A stretch of 64,000 nucleotides of DNA, from positions 2,170,001 to 2,234,000 of the forward strand of contig NZ_LT629783.1 of assembly GCF_900105835.1 (NCBI RefSeq). Reading direction: 5' to 3'. The notes under the pieces were generated by a model. That model did not search any database, was not told the origin of the DNA, and was given only the letters and a program-made list of their open reading frames with translations. Made by a program: the position numbers and the translations under genes. The DNA comes from Pseudomonas fragi. Its GTDB lineage: Bacteria > Pseudomonadota > Gammaproteobacteria > Pseudomonadales > Pseudomonadaceae. Below are positions 1 to 8,718 of the stretch, piece by piece. Position 1 is the stretch's first letter. The number at the start of each line of letters is the position of its first letter.

Positions 1-133
1 ATTGAACCTGTACGCCATCTACCCGTCGCGCCAGTACCTGGATGCCAAGATCAAGACCTGGGTCGAGTACCTGAAAAGCTCGTTGCCGGAAATTCTGGCG
101 GCGCATCAGACCGAGCTGGCCACCTATAGCTGA
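1..133 (+). CDS. LysR-type transcriptional regulator, C-terminal fragment
   Basis: The gene enters from the left edge, and only its last 43 codons are present, ending with TGA at 131-133. The fragment contains YPSRQYLDAKIKTWVEYL, which matches the 'YPSRRHLSPKVRAFVDFL'-type end of the LysR substrate-binding domain. The last helix is charged and ends in ATYS. It is convergent with the SDR oxidoreductase that follows. LysR regulators usually act on a divergent neighbour, so its target probably lies outside the window. The family call rests on this short tail alone. Confidence 0.7.
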   Translation, partial: LNLYAIYPSRQYLDAKIKTWVEYLKSSLPEILAAHQTELATYS

Positions 134-228
134 TTGCGCTATCTGGCCGCTACCGGGCTACGCCAATGGCCATGAACTCGTTTTTTGAATAACCGGGTAC
201 AGGGTCATTGGCGACAACCGGCAAAATT

Positions 229-975
229 TCAGGCGCTGAACCCGCCATCCGCAGTCAGGCTCGCACCGGTGATGTAGCCACTCTCCGGGCCTGCAAGATA
301 GGCCACAAAACTGGCAATTTCATCCGCCTTGCCATAACGACCAATGGCCATCAACGGGATCAGGCTTTCGGCAAAATCACCCGTGGCCGGATTCATGTCG
401 GTGTCCACCGGCCCCGGCTGTACGGTGTTGATGGTAATGCCCCGTGGCCCAAGGTCCCGCGCCAGCCCTTTGGTCAAACCCACCAGTGCGGATTTGCTCA
501 TGGCATATGGCCCACCACCCGCGAACGGCATGCGCTCGGCATTGGTGCTGCCAATATTGATGATGCGCCCGCCTTCGGTCATGTAGCTGGCCGCCGCCTG
601 GGTTGCGACAAAAACACTGCGCACATTGATGGCCAGGGTGCGGTCGAAATCTTCCAGGCTGAAGTCTTCCAGCGGCCCCACCGCCAGCACGCCCGCGTTG
701 TTGACCAGAATATCGAGGCGACCAAAGGCTTTGACGGTGCTGTCTACCGCAGCACGAATCGCCTGGGCATCGGCACTGTCCGCATGTATGGCCAAGGCCT
801 TGCTGCCGCTGGCAATCAGGCTGTTCTGCAGCTCCTGGGCCTTGGCCGATGAACTGACGTAGGTGAACGCAACCGCCGCGCCCCCGGCGGCCAGCCGCTT
901 GACGATGGCTGCCCCGATCCCCCGCGAACCGCCTTGAACCAGCGCAACTTTACCCTGAAGGCTATTGGTACTCAT
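229..975 (-). CDS. SDR family NAD(P)-dependent oxidoreductase
   Basis: This is a classical short-chain dehydrogenase of 248 residues, the usual family length. The N-terminal Rossmann fold shows the cofactor motif GGSRGIG at residues 15-21. The structural NNAG motif is at 92-95, and the catalytic Ser143, Tyr157 and Lys161 (YAMSK) are in place. The C-terminus contains ITGASLTADGG, as in 3-oxoacyl-ACP-reductase-like members. The substrate cannot be read from the sequence. It is convergent with the LysR fragment and divergent from the GhrB-like gene; the 168-200 bp between the two starts must hold both promoters. The ATG at 975 starts directly before MSTNSLQGKVALV, which fits family N-termini. 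Confidence 0.85.
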   Translation of the reverse strand: MSTNSLQGKVALVQGGSRGIGAAIVKRLAAGGAAVAFTYVSSSAKAQELQNSLIASGSKALAIHADSADAQAIRAAVDSTVKAFGRLDILVNNAGVLAVGPLEDFSLEDFDRTLAINVRSVFVATQAAASYMTEGGRIINIGSTNAERMPFAGGGPYAMSKSALVGLTKGLARDLGPRGITINTVQPGPVDTDMNPATGDFAESLIPLMAIGRYGKADEIASFVAYLAGPESGYITGASLTADGGFSA

Positions 976-1188
976 AAATGACTCCCAAGATGCGAGGCGG
1001 GATGCCTTGCAAGCCGACGAGTATCGACCTCCCCTGCACGGCCGGGTAGCGCCTTGTTGCTATAGCCCAGCAACCTTAACGTTATGAAAAACCGGCACAG
1101 AAGAGCCCGAGCGGCAGCCGAACGCTGCAATATTCGGCAATGAATGTTAGCGTGCTTACATTCCCGACAGCCGATGAGTCTTGTTCAG

Positions 1189-2178
1189 ATGAGCCTTTCC
1201 AGCACCAAGAAAACCGTACTTGCCTTCAGCCGCGTCACCCCCGAGATGATCGAGCGCCTGCAACAGGATTTCAACGTCATCGCGCCCAACCCCAAGCTGG
1301 GCGATATCAACGCCCAGTTCGAAGAGGCACTGCCCCACGCCCACGGTCTGATCGGCGTCGGCCGCAAACTGGGGCGCAAGCAGTTGGAAAATGCCCGTCA
1401 GCTGGAAGTGGTGTCCAGCGTCTCGGTGGGTTACGACAACTACGATGTCGACTACTTCAACGAACGCGGCATCATGCTCACCAATACCCCGGACGTGCTG
1501 ACTGAAAGCACCGCCGACCTGGGTTTTACCCTGATCATGAGCAGCGCACGTCGGGTCGCCGAGCTGGATGCCTGGACCAAGGCAGGCCAGTGGCAAGCCA
1601 GCGTGCCGCCGGCCCTGTTTGGCAGCGATGTGTACGGCAAGACCCTGGGCATTGTCGGCATGGGTAATATCGGCGCAGCCGTTGCCCGTCGTGGTCGCCT
1701 GGGTTTCAACATGCCCATCCTGTACAGCGGCAACAGCCGCAAGACCGCACTGGAGCAAGAATTGGGCGCGCAGTTTCGCAGCCTCGACCAGTTGCTGGCC
1801 GAAGCTGATTTCGTGTGCCTGGTGGTGCCATTGAGCGAGAAAACCCGGCATCTGATCAGCCAGCGCGAACTCAAGCTGATGAAGCCGAGCGCCATTCTGG
1901 TGAATATCTCCCGTGGCCCGGTGGTCGACGAACCGGCACTGATCGAAGCCCTGCAAAACGGCACCATTCGCGGCGCAGGCCTGGATGTTTACGAGAAGGA
2001 ACCGCTAAGCGAGTCACCACTCTTCGCGTTGAAAAACGCCGTGACTCTGCCCCATATCGGCTCGGCCACCCACGAAACCCGCGAAGCGATGGCCAACCGC
2101 GCCCTGGCCAACCTGCGCAGCGCCCTGCTCGGCGAACGCCCGCAAGACCTGGTCAACCCGCAGGTGTTCAAGGGCTGA
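1189..2178 (+). CDS. ghrB: 2-hydroxyacid dehydrogenase (GhrB/TkrA-like glyoxylate/2-ketogluconate reductase)
   Basis: A D-isomer-specific 2-hydroxyacid dehydrogenase. Family members reduce glyoxylate, hydroxypyruvate or 2-keto-gluconate with NAD(P)H in the cytosol. Visible features are SVSVGYDNYDVDYFNERGI, the nucleotide-binding GMGNIG, the acid residue in LDVYEKEPL, and the catalytic histidine in LPHIGSATHET near the C-terminus. All of these match GhrB closely. The start is uncertain: in-frame ATGs lie at 1144, 1174 and 1189, and none has a good ribosome binding site. 1189 gives an N-terminus (MSLSSTKKTVLAFSR) closest to the family. No kgu or gnt genes are adjacent, so the physiological substrate is open. 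Confidence 0.85.
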   Translation: MSLSSTKKTVLAFSRVTPEMIERLQQDFNVIAPNPKLGDINAQFEEALPHAHGLIGVGRKLGRKQLENARQLEVVSSVSVGYDNYDVDYFNERGIMLTNTPDVLTESTADLGFTLIMSSARRVAELDAWTKAGQWQASVPPALFGSDVYGKTLGIVGMGNIGAAVARRGRLGFNMPILYSGNSRKTALEQELGAQFRSLDQLLAEADFVCLVVPLSEKTRHLISQRELKLMKPSAILVNISRGPVVDEPALIEALQNGTIRGAGLDVYEKEPLSESPLFALKNAVTLPHIGSATHETREAMANRALANLRSALLGERPQDLVNPQVFKG

Positions 2179-2190
2179 CGCAAGGTCTGT

Positions 2191-2277
2191 TGTGGGAGCG
2201 GGCTTGCTCGCGATTGGATCGCCGAGGTGCGACTGATACACCGCGTCGCTGCCATCGCGAGCAAGCCCGCTCCCACA
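2191..2277. repeat. REPIN (REP doublet) between convergent genes
   Basis: Two inverted REP units, TGTGGGAGCGGGCTTGCTCG and its complement ending GCTCCCACA, enclose a spacer of about 45 bp. The element fills the gap between the ends of ghrB and the EamA transporter gene. As RNA it would form a long hairpin and may stop or stabilise both transcripts. Confidence 0.95.
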
Positions 2278-2290
2278 GGGGGTTACAGAC

Positions 2291-3187
2291 TCACGCCAGC
2301 TTGGCGCTCAATGCCACCGGCTTGGGTTTGCGAAACACCAGCACATTACCCAGCATCACCAGCACCAACCCGGCCAGCGCCGGGGGGGTCCACTGGTAGC
2401 CTTCGGCAAAGGCCGACACATTCAGCGCCACCAGCGGGAACAACACCGTGCAGTAAGCGGCGCGTTCCGGCCCCATGCGCCCGACCAGGGTCAGGTACGC
2501 GGTAAAACCGATCACCGAGCCCGGTATCACCAGGTACAGCAGCGAACCGATATAGCGCGTGTTCCATTCCATATCGAACGGGATACCCCTGAGTGCGCAG
2601 TACACCGCCAGCATGCCAGCCCCATAAAGCATGCCCCAGGCGTTGGTGGTCAGCGGCTTGAGCCCGGCTTTCTGTTGCAGGCTCGACAGCATGTTGCCCG
2701 CCGAAAAACACAGGGTGCCGATCAACGCCAGCCCCAGCCCGAGGGCAATATGCGGCGTGGCGGCATGCCCGCTCAATTCCGGCCAGAACAACAGGCCCAA
2801 CCCGAACATCCCCAACGCACCACCCGCAATCACGTTGCGGGCGATTTTCTGCTTGAAGAAAATCCGCGCATTCAGCGCGTTCCACAACGTGGCAGTCGAA
2901 AACACCACCGCGATCAGCCCCGTGGTGACCCACTGGCTGGCGGTCAAAAAGCACATAAAGTTGACGCAAAACAGGCACAACCCCTGGGCCAGGCAAATCA
3001 GATGTCCGCGCCGGTTCATCACCTGCAGCTTGCGGCTGAGCAACAGCACGGCAAACAGCACCAGCGCCGCCAGGCCGAAGCGGTAAACGATGGACACAGG
3101 AATCGCCACCACTCCCAATTGCAGTTTCAGGGCAATCCAGGTGGTGCCCCAGATCAAGACAGTCATCACATACAAGAACAGGTTCAT
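2291..3187 (-). CDS. EamA/DMT-superfamily transporter
   Basis: A protein of 298 residues with about ten hydrophobic helices in two repeated halves, typical of the drug/metabolite transporter superfamily in the inner membrane. The opening MNLFLYVMTVLIWGTTWIALK is the standard EamA start (WGTTW after the first helix). The second half ends in GLVLVMLGNVLVFRKPK, as in other members. The start at 3187 is preceded by GGAG at a good distance. Longer in-frame extensions run into non-membrane sequence and are rejected. Members export amino acids or metabolites; this substrate is unknown. It is divergent from the AraC regulator, whose coding region starts 119 bp away, so that regulator may control it. 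Confidence 0.85.
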   Translation of the reverse strand: MNLFLYVMTVLIWGTTWIALKLQLGVVAIPVSIVYRFGLAALVLFAVLLLSRKLQVMNRRGHLICLAQGLCLFCVNFMCFLTASQWVTTGLIAVVFSTATLWNALNARIFFKQKIARNVIAGGALGMFGLGLLFWPELSGHAATPHIALGLGLALIGTLCFSAGNMLSSLQQKAGLKPLTTNAWGMLYGAGMLAVYCALRGIPFDMEWNTRYIGSLLYLVIPGSVIGFTAYLTLVGRMGPERAAYCTVLFPLVALNVSAFAEGYQWTPPALAGLVLVMLGNVLVFRKPKPVALSAKLA

Positions 3188-3305
3188 GGCGCACTCCAGA
3201 CAATGGCTTTCAGTCTGGGCCTGCGGCGGTGCGCGCACTTGCAGATTCTTGCGCTTTTGTTGGCCCGGGGCTGGCAGCCGCAGTGCGACGGAGTAGGATG
3301 CGAAC

Positions 3306-4178
3306 ATGCCCGCATTCGATACCCTGCAAGTCTTCCAGTCCATGAACAGCTCGCCCAATGCCCGTCTGGAGCACAGTGCCGAACTGGGTGAAGGCATGGC
3401 TGCTGCTTTGTGGACCAACCACCACGATGCGCGTGAATATGAAGCGCCGACGCACCACACCTTGTCGTGCTATATCTCCGGCGGCACCGGTACTTTCAGG
3501 CGTGAGCAACCGGGCGCCAAGGGCTCACCGGGCAAGCTCTGCGTGCTGCCGGCCGATCATCAATCGGCGTGGGTGATCAATGGCGAAATACGCCTGGCCC
3601 ATGTGTATGTCAGCCAGGAGCAATTTGCTCTGGGCTGCATCGCCCTGCTCGACCGCGAACCCCGGGAGATGCAACTACGGGAGCTGACCTTCCAGGATGA
3701 CGAACAGCAAACCCGCCGCTTTCACCAACTGATCCAGACCAACTGGGACGAACCCGGTGAACGCCTGCTTACCAGTAGCCTGGCCAGCGCCCTGCTCGAT
3801 CATGCCGTGCTGACCCAGGTCGGCCTGCGCGACGGCCTGCAACTCAAGGGCGGGCTGGCGGCGTACCAGCGGCGCCAGTTGATTGAATACATCGAACACC
3901 GGCTGGCCGAACCACTGAACATCGGCCAACTGGCCGCGCAATGCGCGCTGTCGCCTTACCACTTTGCGCGCATGTTCCGCGAAAGCTTTGGCGTACCGCC
4001 CCACCAATACCTGCTGGCCCGCCGCCTGGCCCGCGCCCGCGACCTGCTGCGCAACAGTGCACTGGCGCTGGGTGACGTGGCACTGGCCTGCGGCTTCGCC
4101 AGCGCCAGCCACTTCGCTAACCGCTTCAAACAGAACATGGGCGGCACGCCGGGGGCATACCGGACGGTGTTCAGGTAA
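3306..4178 (+). CDS. AraC family transcriptional regulator
   Basis: A 290-residue AraC/XylS-type regulator. The N-terminal half is a cupin-like sensing domain (HTLSCYISGGTGTFRRE). The C-terminal 100 residues hold the double helix-turn-helix, including LAAQCALSPYHFARMFRESFG and VALACGFASASHFANRFKQ, and end GGTPGAYRTVFR. It is divergent from the EamA transporter, a common arrangement for a local regulator and its exporter gene. The inducer is unknown. The start at 3306 is the first ATG; 3342 is a possible alternative. Confidence 0.9.
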   Translation: MPAFDTLQVFQSMNSSPNARLEHSAELGEGMAAALWTNHHDAREYEAPTHHTLSCYISGGTGTFRREQPGAKGSPGKLCVLPADHQSAWVINGEIRLAHVYVSQEQFALGCIALLDREPREMQLRELTFQDDEQQTRRFHQLIQTNWDEPGERLLTSSLASALLDHAVLTQVGLRDGLQLKGGLAAYQRRQLIEYIEHRLAEPLNIGQLAAQCALSPYHFARMFRESFGVPPHQYLLARRLARARDLLRNSALALGDVALACGFASASHFANRFKQNMGGTPGAYRTVFR

Positions 4179-4193
4179 CCCCACAACCTTCTT

Positions 4194-4281
4194 TGTGGGA
4201 GCGGGCTTGCTCGCGATGGTATCGACGCTCTTTACCTGAACAGACCGCGTCGCCTGCATCGCAGGCAAGCCAGCTCCCACA
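4194..4281. repeat. REPIN
   Basis: Inverted REP units TGTGGGAGCGGGCTTGCTCG and GCAAGCCAGCTCCCACA (one mismatch in the right arm) lie between the convergent AraC and TonB-receptor genes. A solitary REP head, TTGTGGGAGCGGCCTTA, follows at about 4320-4336 and overlaps the end of the receptor gene. Confidence 0.93.
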
Positions 4282-4334
4282 GGTATAGCTGTGCCACATT
4301 AACTGCGGCGTGCTGGTTCATTGTGGGAGCGGCC

Positions 4335-6758
4335 TTAGAACTCCAAAGTGCTGGAGAGCGTGAACTGTCGTGCATCGCCGATGGAGACGAACGTGCGGCT
4401 GGCCGCCGAGGTGTAGTAAGTGCGGTCGAAGAGGTTTTTGACGTTGACCTGAAACTTGACCTTTTGCCCTTCGATTTTTGTGTCGTAGGTGGCAAAGGCA
4501 TCGGCCACGGTGTAGCCCGGCAGGTCGAAGTCGTTCAGGGCATCCCCCGCCCGTTCGCCTACATAGCGCGCGCCCGCGCCAACGCGCAGCTTGTCACCGC
4601 CCACGATGTTGCCAAAGTCGTACACCGCCGACAGCGAGCCGCTGTTCTTGGCCACGTTCTGCAGGCGCATACCCTGGTAGGTGGTGTCTTTGGTCACTTC
4701 GGCATCGGTGTAGGCGTAGCTGCCGATCAGGCTCCACTGGTCGGTCAACTGACCGCTGACGTCCAGTTCCAGGCCCCGGGAACGCACTTCACCCGCTGCC
4801 GAGTAGGCAGTGACATCGTCCACCGTGGAGGACACCAGCACATTGCGCTTTTTGATGTCGTACAAGGCCAGAGTGCCGGTGATGCGACCCGGGATATCCA
4901 GCTTGGCCCCCAGTTCCCAGGATTTCGACTGCTCCGGCGCGATGGAGGAGTCCAGTACCACGCCGCCCGTCAGCGGAGCGATCGAGGAGTTGGGCTTGAA
5001 CGATTCGGTATAGCTGCCGTAGAACGACAGTTCATCGGTGTAGCGGTACACCAGCCCGGCCCGCGGGATCCATTTCACCCCGTTGGTATCGGTGCTGGCC
5101 TTGAACGGAATGCTTTTGCCCGCCAGTTGGTCGTACTTCTGAAAGCGCGCACCCGCCACCAGAACCCATTGGTCGGTGAGATGGATCGAGTCCTGGGCGA
5201 ACAGCGAGTCGCTGCGCAGCAGATCGGTCTGGTTGCTGTCGCTGGCGCTCACCGTGGTACCGGCGACTTCATTGCCGTACACCGGGTTTTCGTAGTTGAA
5301 GGTGGACTGGCTGTCCTGGCGGATCAGCTCGGCACGGTAGATCTTGCGGTATTCGTCGTCCACGCCAAACACCAGGTCATGCTGCATGCCAGCAGCCTGA
5401 ACCTTGCCCTGCAAGCTAACGGTGCTGAAGCGGTCGGTGGTGATGGCGCCCTTGGTGCCGTCCATTTTGCGCGTCAGGGTGCCGTCGGAGTTGACCTTGG
5501 TGACGCGAACCTGGCTTGCGTCGTAGGTTTCGCGGTTCCAGCTGTAGCCGAAATGGGCTTTCCAGTCGTCGTTGAGGTCGTGATCGACTTCAAGGCGGTA
5601 CAGGTCCGAGCGCCCTTCCATATTGTTGAACGGCTCGTCCAGGCGGCGGGTGGCCGGAATGTCCAGCGGATGGTTGGTCGCCGGATTGATGGCCGTGCCA
5701 CGGTCGAACGGGGTCAGAAATTCGCGATGCTCATAGGCCAGCAGCACCTGGATGTTGTCGCCATACCAGGCCAGCGACGGCGCGATCAGGGTTTCGCGAT
5801 GCACACCAAAATTGCGCCAGTAATCTTCGTCTTCATGGTCGATGATCATCCGGTAGGCCAGCCCCGAATCACCCAGCGGCCCGGTGCTGTCGAGGCTGCC
5901 ACCGCCGCCGTTTTTGCCGGCGCCGTAGGTTGAACCGCGCACGGTCACCGCGTTGTACTGCTCCAGCTGCGGCTTTTTGCTGACCACGTTGACGACACCG
6001 CCCGGGTCCTGAATGCCGTAGAGCAACGAGGCCGGGCCCTTGAGCACCTCGACCCGCTCGGTGGCAGCGTTCATGGCCCGGCCCTGCACCAGCGGCATGC
6101 CGTCGCGCATGATCGAGCCGTCGCGGTTGTCGCCAAAGCCGCGCTTCATCACCGAATCCTGGGTGCTGCCCAGGGTGTTGCCCTGGGTGATGCCGCTGAT
6201 GTTGTTCAGCGCATCATCCAGATTGCGCGGCGCCTGGTCGCGGATCACCTGGGCGGCGACCACGTTGATGGTTTGCGGCACTTCCATGGACGAGCCCGTG
6301 CCGCGCATCACTGAGGCGGTGGCGGGCGGCTGGTAGCTGGTGTCGGTTGAGGCCAGCGAGGTAATGCTGGTGGCCCCCAGGTTCAGGGCGCCTGCCGTGG
6401 GCTGTGGTTCGAGGGCAAAGGTGTTGGCGTCGGTGCGGCGCACGTTGAAGCCCGACTGCGCGAGCAACTGCTGCAAGGCCTGGTCAGCGCTCATGCGCCC
6501 CTTGAGCGCCGGCGCTTGCAGGCCAAAGGGGGCTTCGTCGGTGTAGACCACGCTCAGGCCGGTCAGCCGGGAAAAGTCATTGAGCGCCTGGGGCAGCGGT
6601 TTGGCCGGCTGGTTGAAATCAAACAATGCACCAACCTGCTGTTGCGGCGACTCAGCAGCCATTGCCGTGTAAAGCGGGTTGAGCGCCAGCCCGGCCATCA
6701 CGAATGCAGAAGCTCCCAACCACTGTTTCACCGAACTTGCCCTGGACTTCATGCTCAT
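4335..6758 (-). CDS. TonB-dependent siderophore receptor with signalling domain (FiuA/FoxA/FpvA type)
   Basis: An outer-membrane ferric-siderophore transducer. From the start at 6758 it has a signal peptide (hydrophobic segment ending TAMAAES), then an STN signalling domain (FDFNQPAKPLPQALNDFSR) that contacts the FecR protein. A plug follows (VPQTINVVAAQVIRDQ, RVEVLKGPASLLYG, DPGGVVNVVSKKP), then a 22-strand barrel ending with aromatic-type residues (TLSSTLEF). The length of about 807 residues is normal. The plug and barrel resemble hydroxamate receptors such as FiuA and FoxA, but the ligand is not proven. A longer start at 6806 is possible but would add a charged segment before the signal peptide. 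The fecR and sigma genes lie upstream on the same strand, forming a cell-surface signalling system. Confidence 0.9.
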   Translation of the reverse strand: MSMKSRASSVKQWLGASAFVMAGLALNPLYTAMAAESPQQQVGALFDFNQPAKPLPQALNDFSRLTGLSVVYTDEAPFGLQAPALKGRMSADQALQQLLAQSGFNVRRTDANTFALEPQPTAGALNLGATSITSLASTDTSYQPPATASVMRGTGSSMEVPQTINVVAAQVIRDQAPRNLDDALNNISGITQGNTLGSTQDSVMKRGFGDNRDGSIMRDGMPLVQGRAMNAATERVEVLKGPASLLYGIQDPGGVVNVVSKKPQLEQYNAVTVRGSTYGAGKNGGGGSLDSTGPLGDSGLAYRMIIDHEDEDYWRNFGVHRETLIAPSLAWYGDNIQVLLAYEHREFLTPFDRGTAINPATNHPLDIPATRRLDEPFNNMEGRSDLYRLEVDHDLNDDWKAHFGYSWNRETYDASQVRVTKVNSDGTLTRKMDGTKGAITTDRFSTVSLQGKVQAAGMQHDLVFGVDDEYRKIYRAELIRQDSQSTFNYENPVYGNEVAGTTVSASDSNQTDLLRSDSLFAQDSIHLTDQWVLVAGARFQKYDQLAGKSIPFKASTDTNGVKWIPRAGLVYRYTDELSFYGSYTESFKPNSSIAPLTGGVVLDSSIAPEQSKSWELGAKLDIPGRITGTLALYDIKKRNVLVSSTVDDVTAYSAAGEVRSRGLELDVSGQLTDQWSLIGSYAYTDAEVTKDTTYQGMRLQNVAKNSGSLSAVYDFGNIVGGDKLRVGAGARYVGERAGDALNDFDLPGYTVADAFATYDTKIEGQKVKFQVNVKNLFDRTYYTSAASRTFVSIGDARQFTLSSTLEF

Positions 6759-6893
6759 GACCTGTGTGTTGACCTGATACGGAATACGAATTTTTCGCAT
6801 TTTCAAGCACTACACGGATGGGGCCGGGGTTTACCTCACCACGCAATGAAAAAAAATCCGGGATGCCACCACAGGCCGCCTGCGGGAAAACGG

Positions 6894-6978
6894 TGGGAGC
6901 GGGCTTGCTCGCGATAGCATCGATACGGTTTTCCAGTTAGACCGAGTTGATTCAATCGCGAGCAAGCCCGCTCCCACA
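6894..6978. repeat. REPIN between fecR-like gene and receptor gene
   Basis: Inverted REP units GGTGGGAGCGGGCTTGCTCG and CGAGCAAGCCCGCTCCCACA. It lies just downstream of the FecR-like stop and upstream of the receptor gene on the minus strand, where it could separate expression of the two. Confidence 0.94.
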
Positions 6979-6997
6979 GGGATATGTGGAGGGCGCG

Positions 6998-7984
6998 TCA
7001 ACGCAACACAATCAGCCCGAGCACGTTGTGTTGTTCAAACCCGAGCACGCCCTGCAATGAATTGAGCACCGCCTGCGGGTCCTGGCTAGGGAAACTGCCG
7101 CTGATCTTCCTGGCTCCCAACTCACTGTTGAGCAGCACAATCTGGCCCGGGTAATAACGTTTGAGATCGGCGACAACATCAACCAGCGGGGTTTTGTAAT
7201 AGCTCAGCCAGCCCGAGCGCCAGCCCAGGCGGGCCTGGCTGTCAACGTGATGCACCGTATCGGTCACACCTGCGTCGTAGGCTATTTGTTGATCGGCTGT
7301 AAGGATCTGCTGCGCTGCATTCTTGCCGGCCTTGACCCCTACCCGCCCGGACAACACCGTGACTTGCGCGCCTCCCGGTTGCAGGCGTACTTCAAACTCG
7401 GTGCCCAGTACCCGTGCTTCACCCCCGTCGGCATCCACTACAAAGGGCTCGCCGGTGTGGGTGACGTGAAAAAAGGCCACGCCGCGGCGCAACTGCACAT
7501 GGCGCTCGCCGCCACTGAAGTTCACCGCAATGGCGCTGTCGGCATCCAGCGTGACCTGCGATTGATCGGCCAGCACCACAGTGCGAACTTGCCCCGGCGC
7601 ACTCACATAGTCCGCGCCCAGATCGTCCACCCAGCGCGCCGGCTGCCAACCGGCAAACACACCGACCATCAGCAGCAAACACGCGGCAACCGCCAACCCG
7701 CCAGACCAATGCCGCAGGCGGCCGCGCCGGGACTTGTCCATTGCCGACAGGTAACGCTGCATGGCCAGCGACTCTTCGTCGGCCAGGGTGGCACCGGCTA
7801 CCTCGCTCAACTCCCACACTACCTGGGCCTGGGCATAGGCCTCGGCGTGGGCCGGGTCAGCCAGCAGCCAGCGACTGAAAGTGGCCTGATCGCCGCTGTC
7901 CGGCTGATCGTGCAGCACACTGAGCCATGCCAGTGCGGCGCGCTCTTGCTCGGCAGTAACGGCAACTCTTGAACGACTGATCAC
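6998..7984 (-). CDS. FecR-family anti-sigma / signal transducer
   Basis: An inner-membrane regulator of 328 residues that relays ligand binding from the receptor to the ECF sigma factor. The N-terminal DUF4880 region (AALAWLSVLHD, FSRWLLADPAHAEAY) binds the sigma factor. One membrane segment (GGLAVAACLLLMVGVFAGW, about residues 95-113) follows. The periplasmic FecR domain shows ADQSQVTLDADSAIAVNF and VLGTEFEVR. It starts with GTG, and this GTG overlaps the sigma stop as GTGA (7981-7984), implying translational coupling. It belongs with the receptor downstream and the sigma gene upstream. Confidence 0.9.
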   Translation of the reverse strand: MISRSRVAVTAEQERAALAWLSVLHDQPDSGDQATFSRWLLADPAHAEAYAQAQVVWELSEVAGATLADEESLAMQRYLSAMDKSRRGRLRHWSGGLAVAACLLLMVGVFAGWQPARWVDDLGADYVSAPGQVRTVVLADQSQVTLDADSAIAVNFSGGERHVQLRRGVAFFHVTHTGEPFVVDADGGEARVLGTEFEVRLQPGGAQVTVLSGRVGVKAGKNAAQQILTADQQIAYDAGVTDTVHHVDSQARLGWRSGWLSYYKTPLVDVVADLKRYYPGQIVLLNSELGARKISGSFPSQDPQAVLNSLQGVLGFEQHNVLGLIVLR

Positions 7985-8535
7985 AACGCGGTCCCTGATG
8001 ACGGCTCTCGCAGGCTGGCCTTGCAGGCCTCCAGGGCGCGCATCATATGTTTTTCGACGGCACTTTGGGACACACCCATGACCTTGGCGATCTCGGCATA
8101 GGTGCGACCGTGAATGCGGTTGAGCAAAAAAATATGCCGCGTGCGCTCGGGCAGGCTGCGCAGGGCCGCCTCGACCTGGCGCAAGTCATTACCGGCTTCT
8201 AGGGCGGCCTGGGGCTCACAGCTGTTGGCGTCGGGTTCGGGTTGCCAGTGATGGCTGACCCGCTCGCGCGTGCCTTCGCTGCGCAAATGGTCAATGGCAA
8301 TGTTGCCCGCACAACGCAGCAGATAGGTGCTCAGCTCTTCAACCTGCACCAGTGGCCGCCGCCAAAAACGCAGGAACAGATCCTGCACCAGATCGGCAGC
8401 CGTGGCCCGGCAACCCACGCGGCGGCTCACCAACGCTTCCATTTGCGCACGCTGGGTCAAAAACACCTGCAGAAAATGCGCTCGTCCCTGGCGCGGTTCA
8501 CTGTGGGGGCCATCCTTGAGTTCGGGTGGGGTCAT
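7981..8535 (-). CDS. ECF sigma factor, FecI/FpvI type (iron starvation sigma)
   Basis: An extracytoplasmic-function sigma factor of 184 residues that directs transcription of the receptor gene when iron is scarce. Region 2 shows CRATAADLVQDLFLRFWRRP. Region 4 shows LPERTRHIFLLNRIHGRTYAEIAKVMGVS, a helix-turn-helix for the -35 element. The start at 8535 (MTPPELKDG) fits the family. The longer reading frame upstream encodes an unlikely hydrophobic leader and covers the control region. A Fur-box-like sequence lies 34 bp upstream of the start (8569-8587), so iron repression is likely. Confidence 0.88.
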   Translation of the reverse strand: MTPPELKDGPHSEPRQGRAHFLQVFLTQRAQMEALVSRRVGCRATAADLVQDLFLRFWRRPLVQVEELSTYLLRCAGNIAIDHLRSEGTRERVSHHWQPEPDANSCEPQAALEAGNDLRQVEAALRSLPERTRHIFLLNRIHGRTYAEIAKVMGVSQSAVEKHMMRALEACKASLREPSSGTAL

Positions 8536-8568
8536 GGAGATCGATGCGCAGGTCAAAAGGAAAGCGAT

Positions 8569-8587
8569 ACTAATGATAAATATTCTC
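8569..8587 (-). promoter_or_regulatory. Fur-box-like operator in the divergent sigma-factor control region
   Basis: The sequence ACTAATGATAAATATTCTC matches the 19-bp Fur consensus GATAATGATAATCATTATC at 14 positions by my count. It lies 34 bp before the minus-strand sigma start and 132 bp before the proposed fecI start. Fur with Fe(II) represses iron-starvation sigma genes in Pseudomonas, so the position makes biological sense. Confidence 0.65.
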
Positions 8588-8669
8588 ATATGCAAAAGCA
8601 GATGACGGGCTGCGTGACGACCATTGATAAGTGGTGATTGCTCAATGCAATAAGCCACTACTACAATGC

Positions 8670-8684
8670 GAACAATTCTTGTTC
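8670..8684. promoter_or_regulatory. 15-bp inverted repeat upstream of fecI
   Basis: GAACAATTCTTGTTC is a perfect 6-bp inverted repeat around TTC, 34 bp upstream of the proposed fecI start. It fits the Fur consensus only weakly (about 9 of 19). It may be a second, weaker Fur site or an operator for another regulator. Confidence 0.4.
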
Positions 8685-8718
8685 TCTAAAGCGTTATTCA
8701 GCGCAGCCGGAGTGGTCG

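Noticed and set aside
3188..3460. N-terminal extension of the EamA transporter frame
   Set aside because: The extra residues are not membrane-like and overlap the AraC gene; the start at 3187 has a good ribosome site and family N-terminus.
4323..5933. Long plus-strand frame opposite the siderophore receptor
   Set aside because: Antisense shadow; the minus-strand product has a clear receptor architecture.
8536..8658. N-terminal extension of the minus-strand ECF sigma factor
   Set aside because: The added segment is hydrophobic and covers the Fur-box-like operator; MTPPELKDG at 8535 is the usual start.
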